Shown piece by piece: positions 48,197-60,912 of a DNA stretch of 64,000 nucleotides. The notes beneath the pieces were generated by a model, which saw nothing but the letters and a program-made list of their open reading frames with translations, ran no database searches and was not told where the DNA came from. Origin of the DNA: Callorhinus ursinus (taxonomy: Eukaryota > Chordata > Mammalia > Carnivora > Otariidae); assembly GCF_003265705.1 (NCBI RefSeq), contig NW_020312966.1, forward strand, positions 24,870,896-24,934,895. Direction: 5' to 3'. Each line of letters starts with the position of its first letter. The stretch's first letter is position 1. A program made the translations under genes and the position numbers.

Positions 48197-49698
48197 TTAT
48201 TACTACTAACACAACATGGCCCCAAGTCAACTCATTATCTCCACTCTAAAACGGACTCCTCTTCCTGCATTCTCTGACTTAAGCTCATCAGACACTCTCT
48301 ATGCAGTCTCTCAGGTTAGACACCCAAACTCAACTCCTCTCTCCTTCAGCACCCACCTAACCAAATGCCGTGACCTTTCAACTTTACCTCCTAAATACGA
48401 TGCATGTCTCTCTTCTTCTCTCCTTGTCACTATTGCTTGTAGGGTACCCTTCGAGCTCCCTCACATGGCAAACACGACCTTCATGTGCTGGTCACACCCA
48501 CCTCCCATCTTCTGTGCTTTCCTAACTGACCATGGGGGCAGGTCATTCCTTTCGGAATCCATCCTGTTTCTTGTCTCGGTGTTTTTGTATGTGCTGAGTT
48601 CCAGTGTGAGAAATCTTCCCGTAGGACAACCCATTTAGCTCAGGAATTCCTTGTGGAAGGAGATCCCTCCCTGGGCTCTTCCACTTGGGATCGGAACCGC
48701 TGGGGTGGGTCTCCCCCAATGGCCTGTATGTCCCCTGCTATTGTGCCTGGGGCAGTGGCCCGGCAGCCATTGTGTCTGTCCTACACGTTAGACTGAAGAA
48801 TGTGACTGGGTCTAGTTTGCTCTCACGTCCCAAGGGCCTAGATTCTAGATGAGAGCAAGACCTCGTCATTGTCTTCTCTGTCTCCTTGCCCTGGTTTTTC
48901 ACTCAGAACCGTGCCCATCACATCACCTCAACATAAAATGACCTCAGGCTCTGCCGCCTATGTGGTAAGGATCACCACGGGAAGCAACCAAGGAAACAGC
49001 CCTGGCCCCCCGCACATGCTCTGACCCACTGATACCTACACATCACCATTTTACAAAAACACTGCTCCATTTCCCGTTTGGAGCTTTATATATGATTCAA
49101 CCACTGAGGTACTAGTTGGATCCCAGAAGGAAAATATGGCAGACTCACAGTGGGTAATTTGAAGACAGTGTTGAAAGAGACAACTTACACAGGACTGGGA
49201 ATGTGGCGCAGGCCAAAAAAGGCCTGAAAGGGGAAGAGAGAAGCCGCCAGCATGTGTGGAGGGACCAGTAGCTGTGAACTGTAGGGGAAGAATCAGCCAC
49301 CTGCAGATCCCACAGGGAGGGACTTCAGAGAGAGATACTCTCTGTCCTCACTCTTGGGTCTCCATTGAAAATCCAGCAGAAGCCAGTGGACAAGGCATTG
49401 TGGATGCAAACCGTGCAGGTCAGCCTCCTGGGGCCTAAACAGGATGAAGAGTGGAACACACAAGGGGAGGGGCATGTGGACAATGTCCAGTCCAACAAAT
49501 ACAAATTAATATTCACTTTTACAGATAGGAAAAATCATCGTCCTACTGAGGTTACCACCCTCAATGAAGAGCTTCCAAACATTGTTTCCTGTTTTGAGAT
49601 CCAGAAACTGTGAGTCTGGCCTATCGGCTCTGCTCCAGCAGTTCCTCCGAATCCACTGATAATTCTATGAAGACGACAACTTTGTTCTCAGCTATCAC

Positions 49699-49704
49699 TT
49701 TATT
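49699..49704 (-). other. SLC17A3: SLC17A3 poly(A) signal AATAAA
   Basis: A canonical AATAAA on the minus strand lies 268 nt after the stop codon. It implies a 3' UTR of about 0.3 kb ending near 49680. Confidence 0.65.
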
Positions 49705-49971
49705 GGAATTTTCATTCTTCTTACATTTTCCTCAAAAAGAAAGCTTAGTAACATAAAGAACTGATCTCAGATTCGAAAAGAACCAGGCAAATGAAATTCT
49801 TTCTGTTGGTATTTTCGTCACCAAAGGCTTCTCATTTGTGAAGGAAGGTGCCCGGTGACTCTCCATCATATCAAGGTGGAATAACTAAGGGAAAAAAAAG
49901 TGACAGAGAATTAAAAATTTAAGTAGTGCTTCTCTGGTTAAATCCACAGATGAAATCACTATCCTTTACCT

Positions 49972-50106
49972 TCATAAATGAGTGAGTTTCCTCTCCTTTG
50001 CCCAGTCCTGGACAACTGCTTCTCCAAATATAAGGTAGAAGATCAGTCCTAGTAGGTTAATGGCAAACAACAACAAGAAGACATTTCTCCACCCAAATTC
50101 AGGATC
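49972..50106 (-). CDS. SLC17A3: SLC17A3 last coding exon, helix 12 and C-terminus
   Basis: 135 nt, acceptor CCTCAG. It begins [13 protein letters not shown], then the last helix, [14 protein letters not shown] and TGA. Human NPT4 ends KLTRL from memory. Confidence 0.95.
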   Translation of the reverse strand, partial: DPEFGWRNVFLLLFAINLLGLIFYLIFGEAVVQDWAKERKLTHL

Positions 50107-53100
50107 CTGAGGACACAAAACCTCAAGTAAATATTACCCCTTTCATCCTTGTCTCTATAAGGCCATTTTATAGTTTGCTAGTGGGTTTCCATTGCAGAAA
50201 TTCATTCCCCGCGAGCAGCTTGGTAGTTGGATAGAAATAATACGTTCAAAGTGCATTTGGAATAGTCTTAATAAATGGGATTTAGGGACCTTTACAATTA
50301 ACTTACAGAACTGCATTTGTCACTGTTTACCAAAGTGCCATACGTTGTCTCTTTTGTGCAAATCATGACAACATCAAACACGCTGAGTGTTTTCTTCTTG
50401 CGTTGCCATGGCATGGTGGCAACATTGCAGGCTTTGGAGCTAGACACGTCTAAAAAGGAAGAATTCTGATTCTATATCCTCTTAGTGGAAAGACTTATTC
50501 TATCAGATTTTCAGCTTAATCATCAGGAAGTGATCCTCACAATTGGTGTGAGAATCAATAATTAAATGAGATTCCCGCATACAACACACCCACAATCATG
50601 CCTGCATGTGTCACACACTGCGGCACATCTATTTTAATTATCCCTCTGCGTGGGGATGGTTGTGCAAATGAAAACTCCAGAGGGTTGCAGAAGACATGGC
50701 AAGTTGCATATAGGCATGGAATCCTCACCTCATGACATCCGTATGGCTGTGATTTCAGTTTTGAAGACTGAAAGAAATTGTTCTGCATTTTTCTTTGCCA
50801 GGTTGATCTTCATGACAAAGCTGACCCACAATTTAATTGTATTTTCTAAAATGCGAATACCATCTTTATGCTACTACCTTTAGATTTGGCAGAGCATTGT
50901 AAGAGTCTGTGACAAGAAAGTAAGAGTCTGTGACAAGAAAACCCTACCTGATTGAGGAGAAACCCATTGACAGTGGGCGCGAGGATCGCTGCTATGTATG
51001 CGAATCCCCTTGTGGCTCCCATGAGAAAACTGGAATGTCTGTGGGTGATAGGGATGTTCCAGGCTAGATCCAGAGAGGCTTCACAGTGTCCTTCAGCCTT
51101 GCTCTTCTAATTACATCAAAAAGGACTTGCACTGTATATGTTTAATGAGAGGCACTGAGACAAATCAAAAATACCCCTCCCCCCACGTGCCTGAAAAAAT
51201 GGCCACAGGATCAACTGCGGTCCTTGCCTGCGATTTACTACTTCCCAAAGTCTGGGGCTCCCAGAAAGCTTCGTGCTAAATCTTTTTCAGAACACGTGAA
51301 TATAAGAGCGGAGATTACCGTCCTACCTTGGAGCAATATCTAAGGCATTGATATAGATCCCTGACTGACATATGGCGCATAGTCCACACGAGAGCGTTAG
51401 GAGGGTCATTGTCGTGACGTAGCTGGGGGTGAGGTAGGGCAGAACCACAAGGAGTGCTGAAGATGGAAAATTTCCTAGGGAATGTGGGATACATTAAACA
51501 ATGAGATACATCTTTGGCTGTTGTATGCTTTGTGAATCATCCAACCCTCAAGCCCTGCTCTTACCTAGAAATGTGGCAGTTTTCCTCACAGTAATAAGCC
51601 TAAAATTCTTGGTCAGGAGGAAATCTGCCATTTGACCTCCCAGGATACCAAAGACCCAGGCGATGATAAAGGGAAGGGCAGACAGGAACCCATTCTGAGG
51701 GGAAGAAAAATTGAGTAAACCATCATAATAGGGGCAGTGAGCCCACACCTTTTGTTGATAAACCATTGATCATCATACTGACAATCCTGAGATCTCACAG
51801 TCTGAAGAAAGTCAGTAGCCTCTTCTAACATGTCCTCAGAAAAGCTACTGGCATTAGTGTTAAATACTAGATTATTTCGTGGTGGGTGGTAAAGGATAAA
51901 CTTTTCTGGAAGGAATGACTTGTGAAGACAAAGTGATTGGTGGGTCGTGCATACTGGAGAGAGGCAAGGAAGGAAATGCACTCACATCTCTCATGTTAAC
52001 GTTGAACACAGAGCTGATGTAAGTTGGTGTGTACACGATCTGTGTGACTGTTAGCCACTGATGGCCAAAGCCGCAGACACACATGGACCAAATCGGTAGT
52101 GACCTGAGCATGGCTGTGATGGGAAGAGGCTGCTTACAAGGGCTGACCTGAACACAAATGTACTGATTAGAACAGTGAGATCTGAGACGTGCTCACGCAT
52201 GCACCTTAGGCACCCCGAGGAATCCAGAGGTTGACACAAGATCTCCGGAGATAGTTGGAGTCCTTACCTGTATCTGGTGGGCCAAGGAGGATATGATATA
52301 GTCTTTTTCTGTGACGTTTATCCATGGGTGAGAGACAGGGTCATCATAAACCAGAACAAACCAGAGAAGGCAGTAGACACAGCCGATGCCTCCTGCCAGC
52401 AGAGGATAAAATTGGGAACTGAGCGTGGTTCTGCTTTCTGTGTGAATTTTTTTCCTGTCAGGACATTTGCCAGTATAGGTCCTGCGAAAAGCCCTTGCTC
52501 ATAATATCCCCCTTTCCATTTCTCAAAAAAATTCACATGAGTAGCACAGCTTTCTAGAACCCTCTTTTTTTTTTTTTTTACATCTCTTGATTATTTATGC
52601 GAATGGAAATCACAGACCCTAGGGATGGCAGAAAACTTGGTAATTCAACCTCTTTAATATTACCAAAGGAAAACTATTTAACACTTTTGACACCAAATGT
52701 GTGGGTTTTTCACACTAAGAAATTCTCCAATTCTCGATACACACCAGCTTGGCTCCATTTTGACGCTAACTACTGGTAGCACAGACCCCACAGGGTGAGG
52801 AGGGCTCAGTCTCATAAGAATGTCCCCCTTCAGATACCAGTCACAAGCAGTGGGGCCCCAGATTACCCACACTTCTGACTTGACTACACAGCTGGGGGTT
52901 CCTACAACCCCCCTCTCGGTTTTGATAATTAACTGGAACAAAGTCAGGTCAAAAAGCCAGCGAAACGTTTACTTATGCTTACCAGTTTGTTATAAAGGAT
53001 ATTATACAGGATAGAGATGAGCAGGCAGATTAAGAGATACACACAGAGCAAGGTCCGGATGGTTCTGAGCACAGGAGGGTCTGTCCCTGTGGAGCTGGGA

Positions 53101-56100
53101 TGAGTCACCCTCCCAGCACATGGATGTGTTCACCAATCTGAAAGGTCTCAGAACCCCATAGTTTAGGGACCTTTATGGAGGCTACAAAACGTAGGCATAA
53201 TCGAGTATTAACTCATCGTGCAGCCTCCTTCCCTCCTGGAGGCTGGAGCGTGGGGCTGGAGGTTCCAAGCTTCGAATCAGTGTTTGTTCTTTCTGGTGAC
53301 CAGTCCCTGTCTTAAAGCTATCCAGGGGACCACCGAGAGTTGCCTCATTAGAACAGAAGACGCTTGTATCATTCAGGAAATTGCAAGGGTTTTAGGAGCT
53401 CTGTGCCAGAGACTGGGGGCAGAGACCACACACATTTCTTGTGGCGTCCCATGAACCATTGTAAGAGGTGTACAGAGGTATCTCCTTGTTCTTACTTGCA
53501 TTTCCCTAATGATGAAGGATGTCGAGCACTTTGCCCTGTGTTTATTTTCCCTCTCTCTCTCCTCCTTGGTGGGAAGTGTCTTGGTCCACTTTTAAATCAT
53601 TTTTTTTTGTTTTCTTATTGAGTTTTGAAAATTATTTACACATTCTAAATAAAAGTCCTTATTATATGTGTGTTTTCCAAGTATTTTCATAACGTCTAAT
53701 AAAGGCAAGTTTTTCACTTTAATGACAGCCAGTCTATCAGTTTGTAATTTTATGGATCAAGCTTTTGGTGTCCTGTCTGAGAAATCTTTGCCTAACTAAA
53801 GAAGAAGGATTTCCTCATGTTTTCTTCTAGAAGGATCCTGACTTTCGATTTTAAAATTAGGTTCAGGATTTAGTTTGAGTTCCATTTTTTTTTAAGATTT
53901 ATTTATTTGAGAGAGCAAGTGAGCATAAACGGGGGGACGAGCAGAGGGAGAGGGAGGGAGAGAATCCCAAACAGACTCCCTGCTGAGCACAGACCCTGAC
54001 GCTGGTGATCTGACAACCCTCAGATCTTGACCCAAGCCAAAACCAAGAGGTGGACACCTATTTGGGCCCCCCAGGTGCCCCTGAGTTCCTTTTTGTATAG
54101 GGTACAAGATAATGGACCAAAGGCCATTGTTGCTGGTTTTGGTTTTTTGTTTTGTTTTGCTTTTTGGTTTGGTTTTGTTTTGCACAGGAATATCCAATTT
54201 TTGAGCACCATCTGTTAAAAAGCCTATCCTTTTTCCATTGAATTCCCATTGCATCTTTGTCGAAAATCAGTTTACCTTTTGTGTGTGAGTCTGTTTAGAA
54301 CTGTATTCTGCTCCACTGATCTATTTTCTATCTATATACTAATACTACAGGGTCTTGATGACATAATCTCATGTCTTGACATCAGGCGGTGTCAGTGCTC
54401 CAACTTTGCAAGTCATTTGCAAAATAGCTTGGCTATTCTAGAATCTTTATTTTCATGAGAATTAGGTTTGAGTGCATAGGTCTTTCACATCTTTTTTCCC
54501 ATTTATCCTTATGTTACGTATTTGTTGATGCTACTGAAGATGGTACTGCTCTCTTTAATTTAAATGTCTGATTCTTTCAACTTTGGTATGTCTAAAAATG
54601 TCCTTATTTTGCCTCTGAATTTTTTTTCCTGCCTCCAGAGTTCTATGTTGACAGATTGTTTCTTCCTTGCAGGACTTGAAAGATGTTTTGCTGCCTTCCT
54701 CCTTGCTTCAGGCAGGAAGGCTGGACCCCTTCCTTGACTCTGTTCCTCTGTATGTAACCCGGTTTTTAGCTCTGGCTGCTTTTAAGATTCTATATCACTG
54801 GCTTTGAGCCATCTGATTACCGTGTAACTTGGTGTCATTTTCTTCATGTTTCCTGTGCTTGAGGCCCATGGACCTTCTTGGGTCTGTGAGTTTGTAGTTT
54901 TCATTGACTTAGGCAACGCTTCACCCGTGATTTCCTCAAAGACTTCTTCTGTTCTCCCTTACCACTCCTCTTCTCTGAGCTCACTGCTCTGTCCTCATGG
55001 TCTCGTTCACTCTTACTCTTCTTCTCAGGGCGGTCCGTTCTGGATGAGTTATACTGCTATTTTTCGGTACCCTAATCTGTCCTTAATTCCATCCATATAT
55101 TATAGTTTTCATGTCTGGAAGTCAGATTTGGGTCTTTTTTAAAAAAGATTTTTCCATTTCTCCAACTAACTTCTGAACAAATAGACTTAGGTTATAGCAC
55201 AATTAGAATAGCTGTCTATTTTAATGCCCTTGTCTGCTAATTCTTAATATTTGTGTCCGTTCTGGGTTGGTTTTCATTGATTTTTTTTTTTAATTCTTCT
55301 TTTGGATTGTGTTTCCCTGCTTTTTTTTTTTTCTCCCCATGCCTGGTAATGTATGATTGGAACCAGACCTTGTGAATTATACCTAGTTGGGTGCTGAATA
55401 TTTTTGTCTTCCTATACATTATTTTTGAGCTTTTGTCTGGGATATGGTTAAATTACATAAAGACAGTTTGATCTTTTAGGTCTAATGTCATCATTTATCA
55501 GAGGGACCCACTGCAGCACTTCCTCCCGAGCGAATGATTTCTCACTACCGAGGAAAGTCGATGGTGAGTATTCTGCCCAATGGCCCCTGAACTCTTAAAT
55601 GTTTTCAGTCTGTCTTGTGGCAAGAGGCACCATCTCTTATTCTCTGTAAGTATTGGATATTGTCCTTGAATCTTTCCCAGTGATTTTTTCCTCCTCTGGG
55701 CTCAGATGATGTCTTCACACATGAGACAGTGTCTGATGAGTGTCCTGATGAGTGCTCCGCTGTGGATCAAGGGGGGGACCCTGCAGATAACCGGGTTTCC
55801 TGTTCCCTCTTTTCTGCCTCACGCTCTCCTCTCTCCGAGCCCTTAGCTTTGTCTCCTTGACTCTGTTTCTGCGGAGCTCCCTTTCCCTGTGCGCTGCCTT
55901 AAACCCCACCCTTCACATTGATCCTCACTGTCTTCACCCCGTTCGTGTTCAATGTTTTCTCTCCTTAGGAAGCTTGCACCTCACCCGGGTCCCCGCACGG
56001 AGGCACTTAATCTGAGACACAACCCACAGCAGAGGCTGCACGTCTTTCCTTCCTGTCTCACGAACCACCGCTCTGCAAGCCTGTCACCTGAGGCCTGCAA

Positions 56101-59100
56101 CGGAAGCAGAGCACCCCCAACCACGTCGTGCTAATAATGTTTTATGGCGGGTTAGTAACATCACCGCCTGATACTTGGAAGAAACCCTGGGGATGGGGAG
56201 ACTGTAGCTTACCCAAGATATAGAAGGCAAAAGGCCACCCAAGGGTTTGGCAGATGATGCCACCCAGGAGGATGATGAAGAAGGTTCCCAGCATCATTCC
56301 TGCAAAGAGACAGAGAGTAAGCTGCAGGGCTCTGGACCGCCACTGGAGAGACACCGACGGAACGACGGATGACATGGTAGCAGCATCACCAACCATAATG
56401 AGACAGGCATATTAGAATACATGAACTTCTGATGTATCACTCCACGTATTCTCCTGAGGATCCATTTCTCTGGCAGTTCCCTAATAACATTGCAGACGAC
56501 AGCCATGCTTCTGCCTTTCATCCTATTTTGATTTTTAACTACACAAGTCATGTGACATATGCTTATTGTAAGAGTAAATGACCAGTAAATGAACCAAAGT
56601 TCCCCTCATGTGTCCCCCCAACCCATTCCCACCCTGGTCTCTAATGTTAACCAGTTCCCATTATGTGGTCTAGAGTCGAATGCCTTTCCTCTCTGCAAAC
56701 GTATATAATATATATTGACACACACATTCACCTCTTTGTAAAGGCATTTGTGGCCCATGCAGGCAGAAAGCTACATTTGTCTGGGAAAGTACCAAAAACA
56801 CTATTTTAATTTCCCTGGCCTCACAGAGTATTCTCATACATGGTAGGGCACACTTCCTTTTTACAACTTTTTCAAAACAAGGCTGTTATTTCTGAACATA
56901 AGCATAATTTATTTCGGTACAACAGAATAACAGGAGTGGCCTTGCTTGATCACTTTGTGAATTTTTCATTTTGACAGATGCTGTCAAAGTATCTTGCAAA
57001 AAGGCTGTACCGAACTAAATGGCCAAAAATACTGGTTTTTTTTTTTCCTCATCTCCTTGAGAACACTGGACATCTTCAACGTTTCTAAAAAGTCTTCCAA
57101 ATAGGAATGAAAAGAGTTATCTCATTATTTTCTATTTAAGGTGAAGTTGAATATCTTTTCCTATGTTTATAATTGTTATTTCTTCTGTGGACAGGGAAAG
57201 GCAGCATTTGAAAGGAGGCTGCCTGACTTCAGGGCACAATAGATGAAGAGGGAAATCAGTACCTTGTCCACGACAAAGCCTACCAAATCCTCACATTCCC
57301 CCCTGAGGCCTCTGCCTTTCCTCCAGTTACAGTAGGGGACAGGTTCCTGCATCCATCCAAGACCAGATCCCTCCAGTCGCCTGGACCACGTCTCCTCCAG
57401 TCTGGCCAGGCGCAGGCTACTGTGCGGATGCACCCCCACGCCTGTACCCTCACTTAATTCCTCAGCTCTCGGTTCTCACACATCCACATACACAAACTTA
57501 TCTTCCTTCATACAGTCTGGGCTCAAAACCAAACAAAACTTTCCACCTCTTCAGAACTCCCTCCATGTATTTAGACAGCTTTCTGTTCCTTTTGTGTCTC
57601 TGCTCCCGGCCCTTCCACTGTTGTCAAGGCCTTTCGGGACCCCTGGCTTGCTGAATCCACAATCGTTTTATCCGGGCCAGCAGCAGGTGGCTCTGTTGAC
57701 TGGTCACTTCAGTCTGAATGTTGTCCAAGGGCCCCTGGAAGGCCTCCCAGTCCCTGCTGCCTGTCCTCCTCTGTCTGAGGCCCAGAGATTGGAAGGCCAT
57801 GGGGCTATTTCCTTGGGCTTCTTCTCTGGGTGATCACATTCAATCGAAGACTTTGAATACCATCTGCATCCCGAGAGATTTTGGTATGTCTCGTTCTCTG
57901 TCATATTCCTGCTGCATTCCATGCATTCCAGACTGTAATTTGATCTCCACCCATAGTTCATAGCTAACACTTGATTTATATATACTGTAAATTAATGCCC
58001 AAATCTATCACCTGTCTATGCAATTTGTACCACGTATGTTTGTGCATGTGTATACCTCAAGTGTGTGTTTTTCTTTTCTGACCTTTATTAAAGTGGTATC
58101 ACCCTGGCTGTTCTCTTTAGGACATTGCAAGGTGTATCTTAAATGTGTTAATTTACCCCATTTTGCATCTTACATCTCACTCTGTGCTTTAGAGTAGTGT
58201 AACTGGACAAACGTAGCACCTCATTTGGCCCCTGAACCTATCTGTACCACGACCATTGGGATAGCTTGCCAGGTAGTGTCCTTGGAGCTAACATTGCATC
58301 AGGGTGATTTTCCACCATGATACACATGCTTTGTTCATTCAACGCTTATATTTCTAACACTTAGCCATGTTGCTGTATGCAATTACAGGGGTTTTATTTT
58401 TTCATATTCACTGCAGTATGATGTTGCATCATCTTCAGACTGCGTGTGTGCATATGTGTATGTGTGTGTGTGTTTCTGTCACCTCAAATATGAGCTGCCA
58501 GTTCTGTTTTATCTGCTTAGTCTGCTTCCCTAAAGTGACTACAGAGTTTCCTGCCTATAGATTTGTCTTTGTGGTTCCCTGCAGAGGAAGATGGAGTATG
58601 TTTTGTCCTAGAGGCTGGCAGGACCTGGACCCTTCCACTTTTGGGTGTTTTTCTGGGAAGTTTTCCTTCAGTCTCACGGGTTGAGTCATCCTGTTCACCA
58701 GTGCAGTCTGCTGAGAATCCCCAGAATCACCAGAAATGGCCATTTCTATAAGAACTAGTGAGGCAAGGGAGTAGGCTCAGCCCACTCCACCTGCCGATGG
58801 GTTCCTCCAATGGCTTCTTGTTGGCCACACAGACCGCCATTGGTTTTGTGTTCTCTGAACTAGAAAAGCTTTCTAGAGGTCAGTAAAGACTACCTGTTTG
58901 GGGACCCTAAGGTATTTCCCTAACCCCAAGAACAAGGAAGCCTCTGGATCTTGCTCCTAGCCAGTCAGTTGCCCTATTCCAGTAGCTCTTATGCCTATAT
59001 GACAGAAAATGAGAGAGAAGGGAGCTGCCACTTCTATAAGGTCACTGTCTTCCTTCCAAGATTTTAAACTTTTCCTCCATGCTTTCCATCTCCTGATTCT

Positions 59101-60862
59101 TGTATTGTATTCTGGGATAATCTCTCAACTTATTTGTCCAATTTGCTAATTTGTTGGTCATCTCCCTTCATTTAGGTATTCAGACCATTCATTGCAGTTA
59201 ACAATATTAGCAATTATATTATTTTATTAACAATTATTTGATAGCAATCTATTTTCAAAGTTATTTTTTCCCATTTTTAAAAAAGATTTTATTTATTTAC
59301 TTGAGAGAGAGAGAGAATGAGAGATAGAAAGCACGAGAGGGAAGAGGATCAGAGGGAGAAGCAGACTCCCTGCTGAGCAGGGAGCCCGATGCGGAACTCG
59401 ATCCCGGGACTCCAGGATCATGACCTGAGCTGAAGGCAGTCGCTTAACCAACTGAGCCACCCAGGCGCCCTATTTTTTCACATTTTTAATCGAAGTATAG
59501 TTGACATATGTTAGTTTCAGGTATACAGTATAGTGATTTGGCAATGATACACATGGCAAAATACCACAGTAAGTGTAGTAACCATCTATCACCATACAAT
59601 CATATTATTGACTCTATTCCTTATGCTGCGCTTCTCATTCCCATGATTATTTATTTTATAACTGAAAGTTTCTATCTCTTAATCCACTTCACCTCTTTGA
59701 CCGGCCCTCCTACCTCCACCTCCACCTCCAGCAACCACTAGTTTGTTCTCTATATTTATGAGTCTGTCTCTCTTTCCTGTTGTTATTTGTTTGGTTGGTT
59801 GGTTGCTTGGTTTTTTAGATTCCACATATAAGGGAAATCACATGGTAATTGTCTTTCTCTGTCTGACTTGCATCACTTAGCATAATAAAGCTCTAGGTCC
59901 ATCCATGTTGCTGCAAATGGCAAGATTTCATTCTTTTTTTACGACCAAGTAATATTCCATGATGTCTATACCACATCTTCTTCAGCCATCCACCTATCGA
60001 TGGACACTTGGACTGCTTCCATATCTTTTGCTATTGTAAAGATTGCTACAGGAAAGATATGAATGCAAGTATCTTTTGTATGAGTGGTTTTCATTTTCCT
60101 CAGGTAAATACCCAGAAGGGAATTGACTGGATTGTATTTTTATTTTTAGTTTTAGTTTTTTGAGGAATCTCCATACTGTTTTCCACGGTTGCTGCACCAA
60201 TTTACATTCCCACTAATAGGGCACAACGATTCTCCTTTCTCCACAACCTCACCACCACTTATTACTTCTTGCCTTTTTTTTTTTTAAAGATTTTATTTAT
60301 TTATTTGACAGAGACACAGTGAGAGAGGAAACACATGTGGGGGAGTGGGAGAGGGAGAAGCAGGCTTCCCGCTGAGCAGGGAGCCCGACAAGGGGCTCTA
60401 TCCCAGGACCCTGAGATCATGACCAGAGCCAAAGGCATGTGCTTAACCAACTGAGCCACCCAGACGCCCCATATTTCTTGCCTTTTTGATACTAGCCATT
60501 CTGACAGGTTTTATTTTTCTTTTTAAATAAATGTTATTATAAATATTCCCTGGGATCTCTTGCACGTTGTTAATCATGTAAAATTTTCTTTTAATTTCTT
60601 CCTCATTTGGGTTCATCTTTACAGTTTTTGAGTTTCGTCTCTCTCTTTTGTGCTCTTGGTTTCTTTCAAATCTTTGAGGATTTGAGGGTGGGGGTTTGAT
60701 CCTTATTTATACTTAGAAGCTCCATTAGTCAGCTGTGATAACTGATGTGAATTTCCTTTGTCCAAATTGGCGGACTATTCCCCTAACAGTGAATAAAAGC
60801 TCTGGTGACAGAAAATAATCCTCCACGGTTGTAAAGGGTTCTATGGGGTGTATGAGGTCAGT

Positions 60863-60912
<50 letters not shown>

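Larger units (their letters stand above)
43329..49690 (-). other. SLC17A1 upstream region and spacer to SLC17A3
   Basis: Must contain the SLC17A1 promoter and non-coding first exon(s), which cannot be placed from sequence alone. Contents seen: CA-rich low-complexity DNA (44040-44290), old LINE-derived DNA, two SINEs, a CA microsatellite and a MaLR LTR end. A 140-codon open frame at 48216-48638 (plus) has no recognised domain. Confidence 0.55.
52393..56212 (-). other. SLC17A3 intron (3.8 kb)
   Basis: Mostly antisense LINE-1 (53.46-55.48 kb) with a SINE. 52400-53450 and 55500-56140 show no gene or clear repeat. Confidence 0.7.

Noticed and set aside
48216..48638. 140-codon open frame upstream of SLC17A1
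   Set aside because: No domain, Ser/Leu/Pro-rich chance composition, and no promoter or splice signal supporting it.
52921..52933. HNF1-like site (minus strand GTTAATTATCAAA)
   Set aside because: It lies in a SLC17A3 intron and has two mismatches to the GTTAATNATTAAC consensus. By-eye matches are expected by chance in AT-rich DNA.
54846..55142. 98-codon open frame
   Set aside because: Lies within antisense LINE-1 3' sequence.
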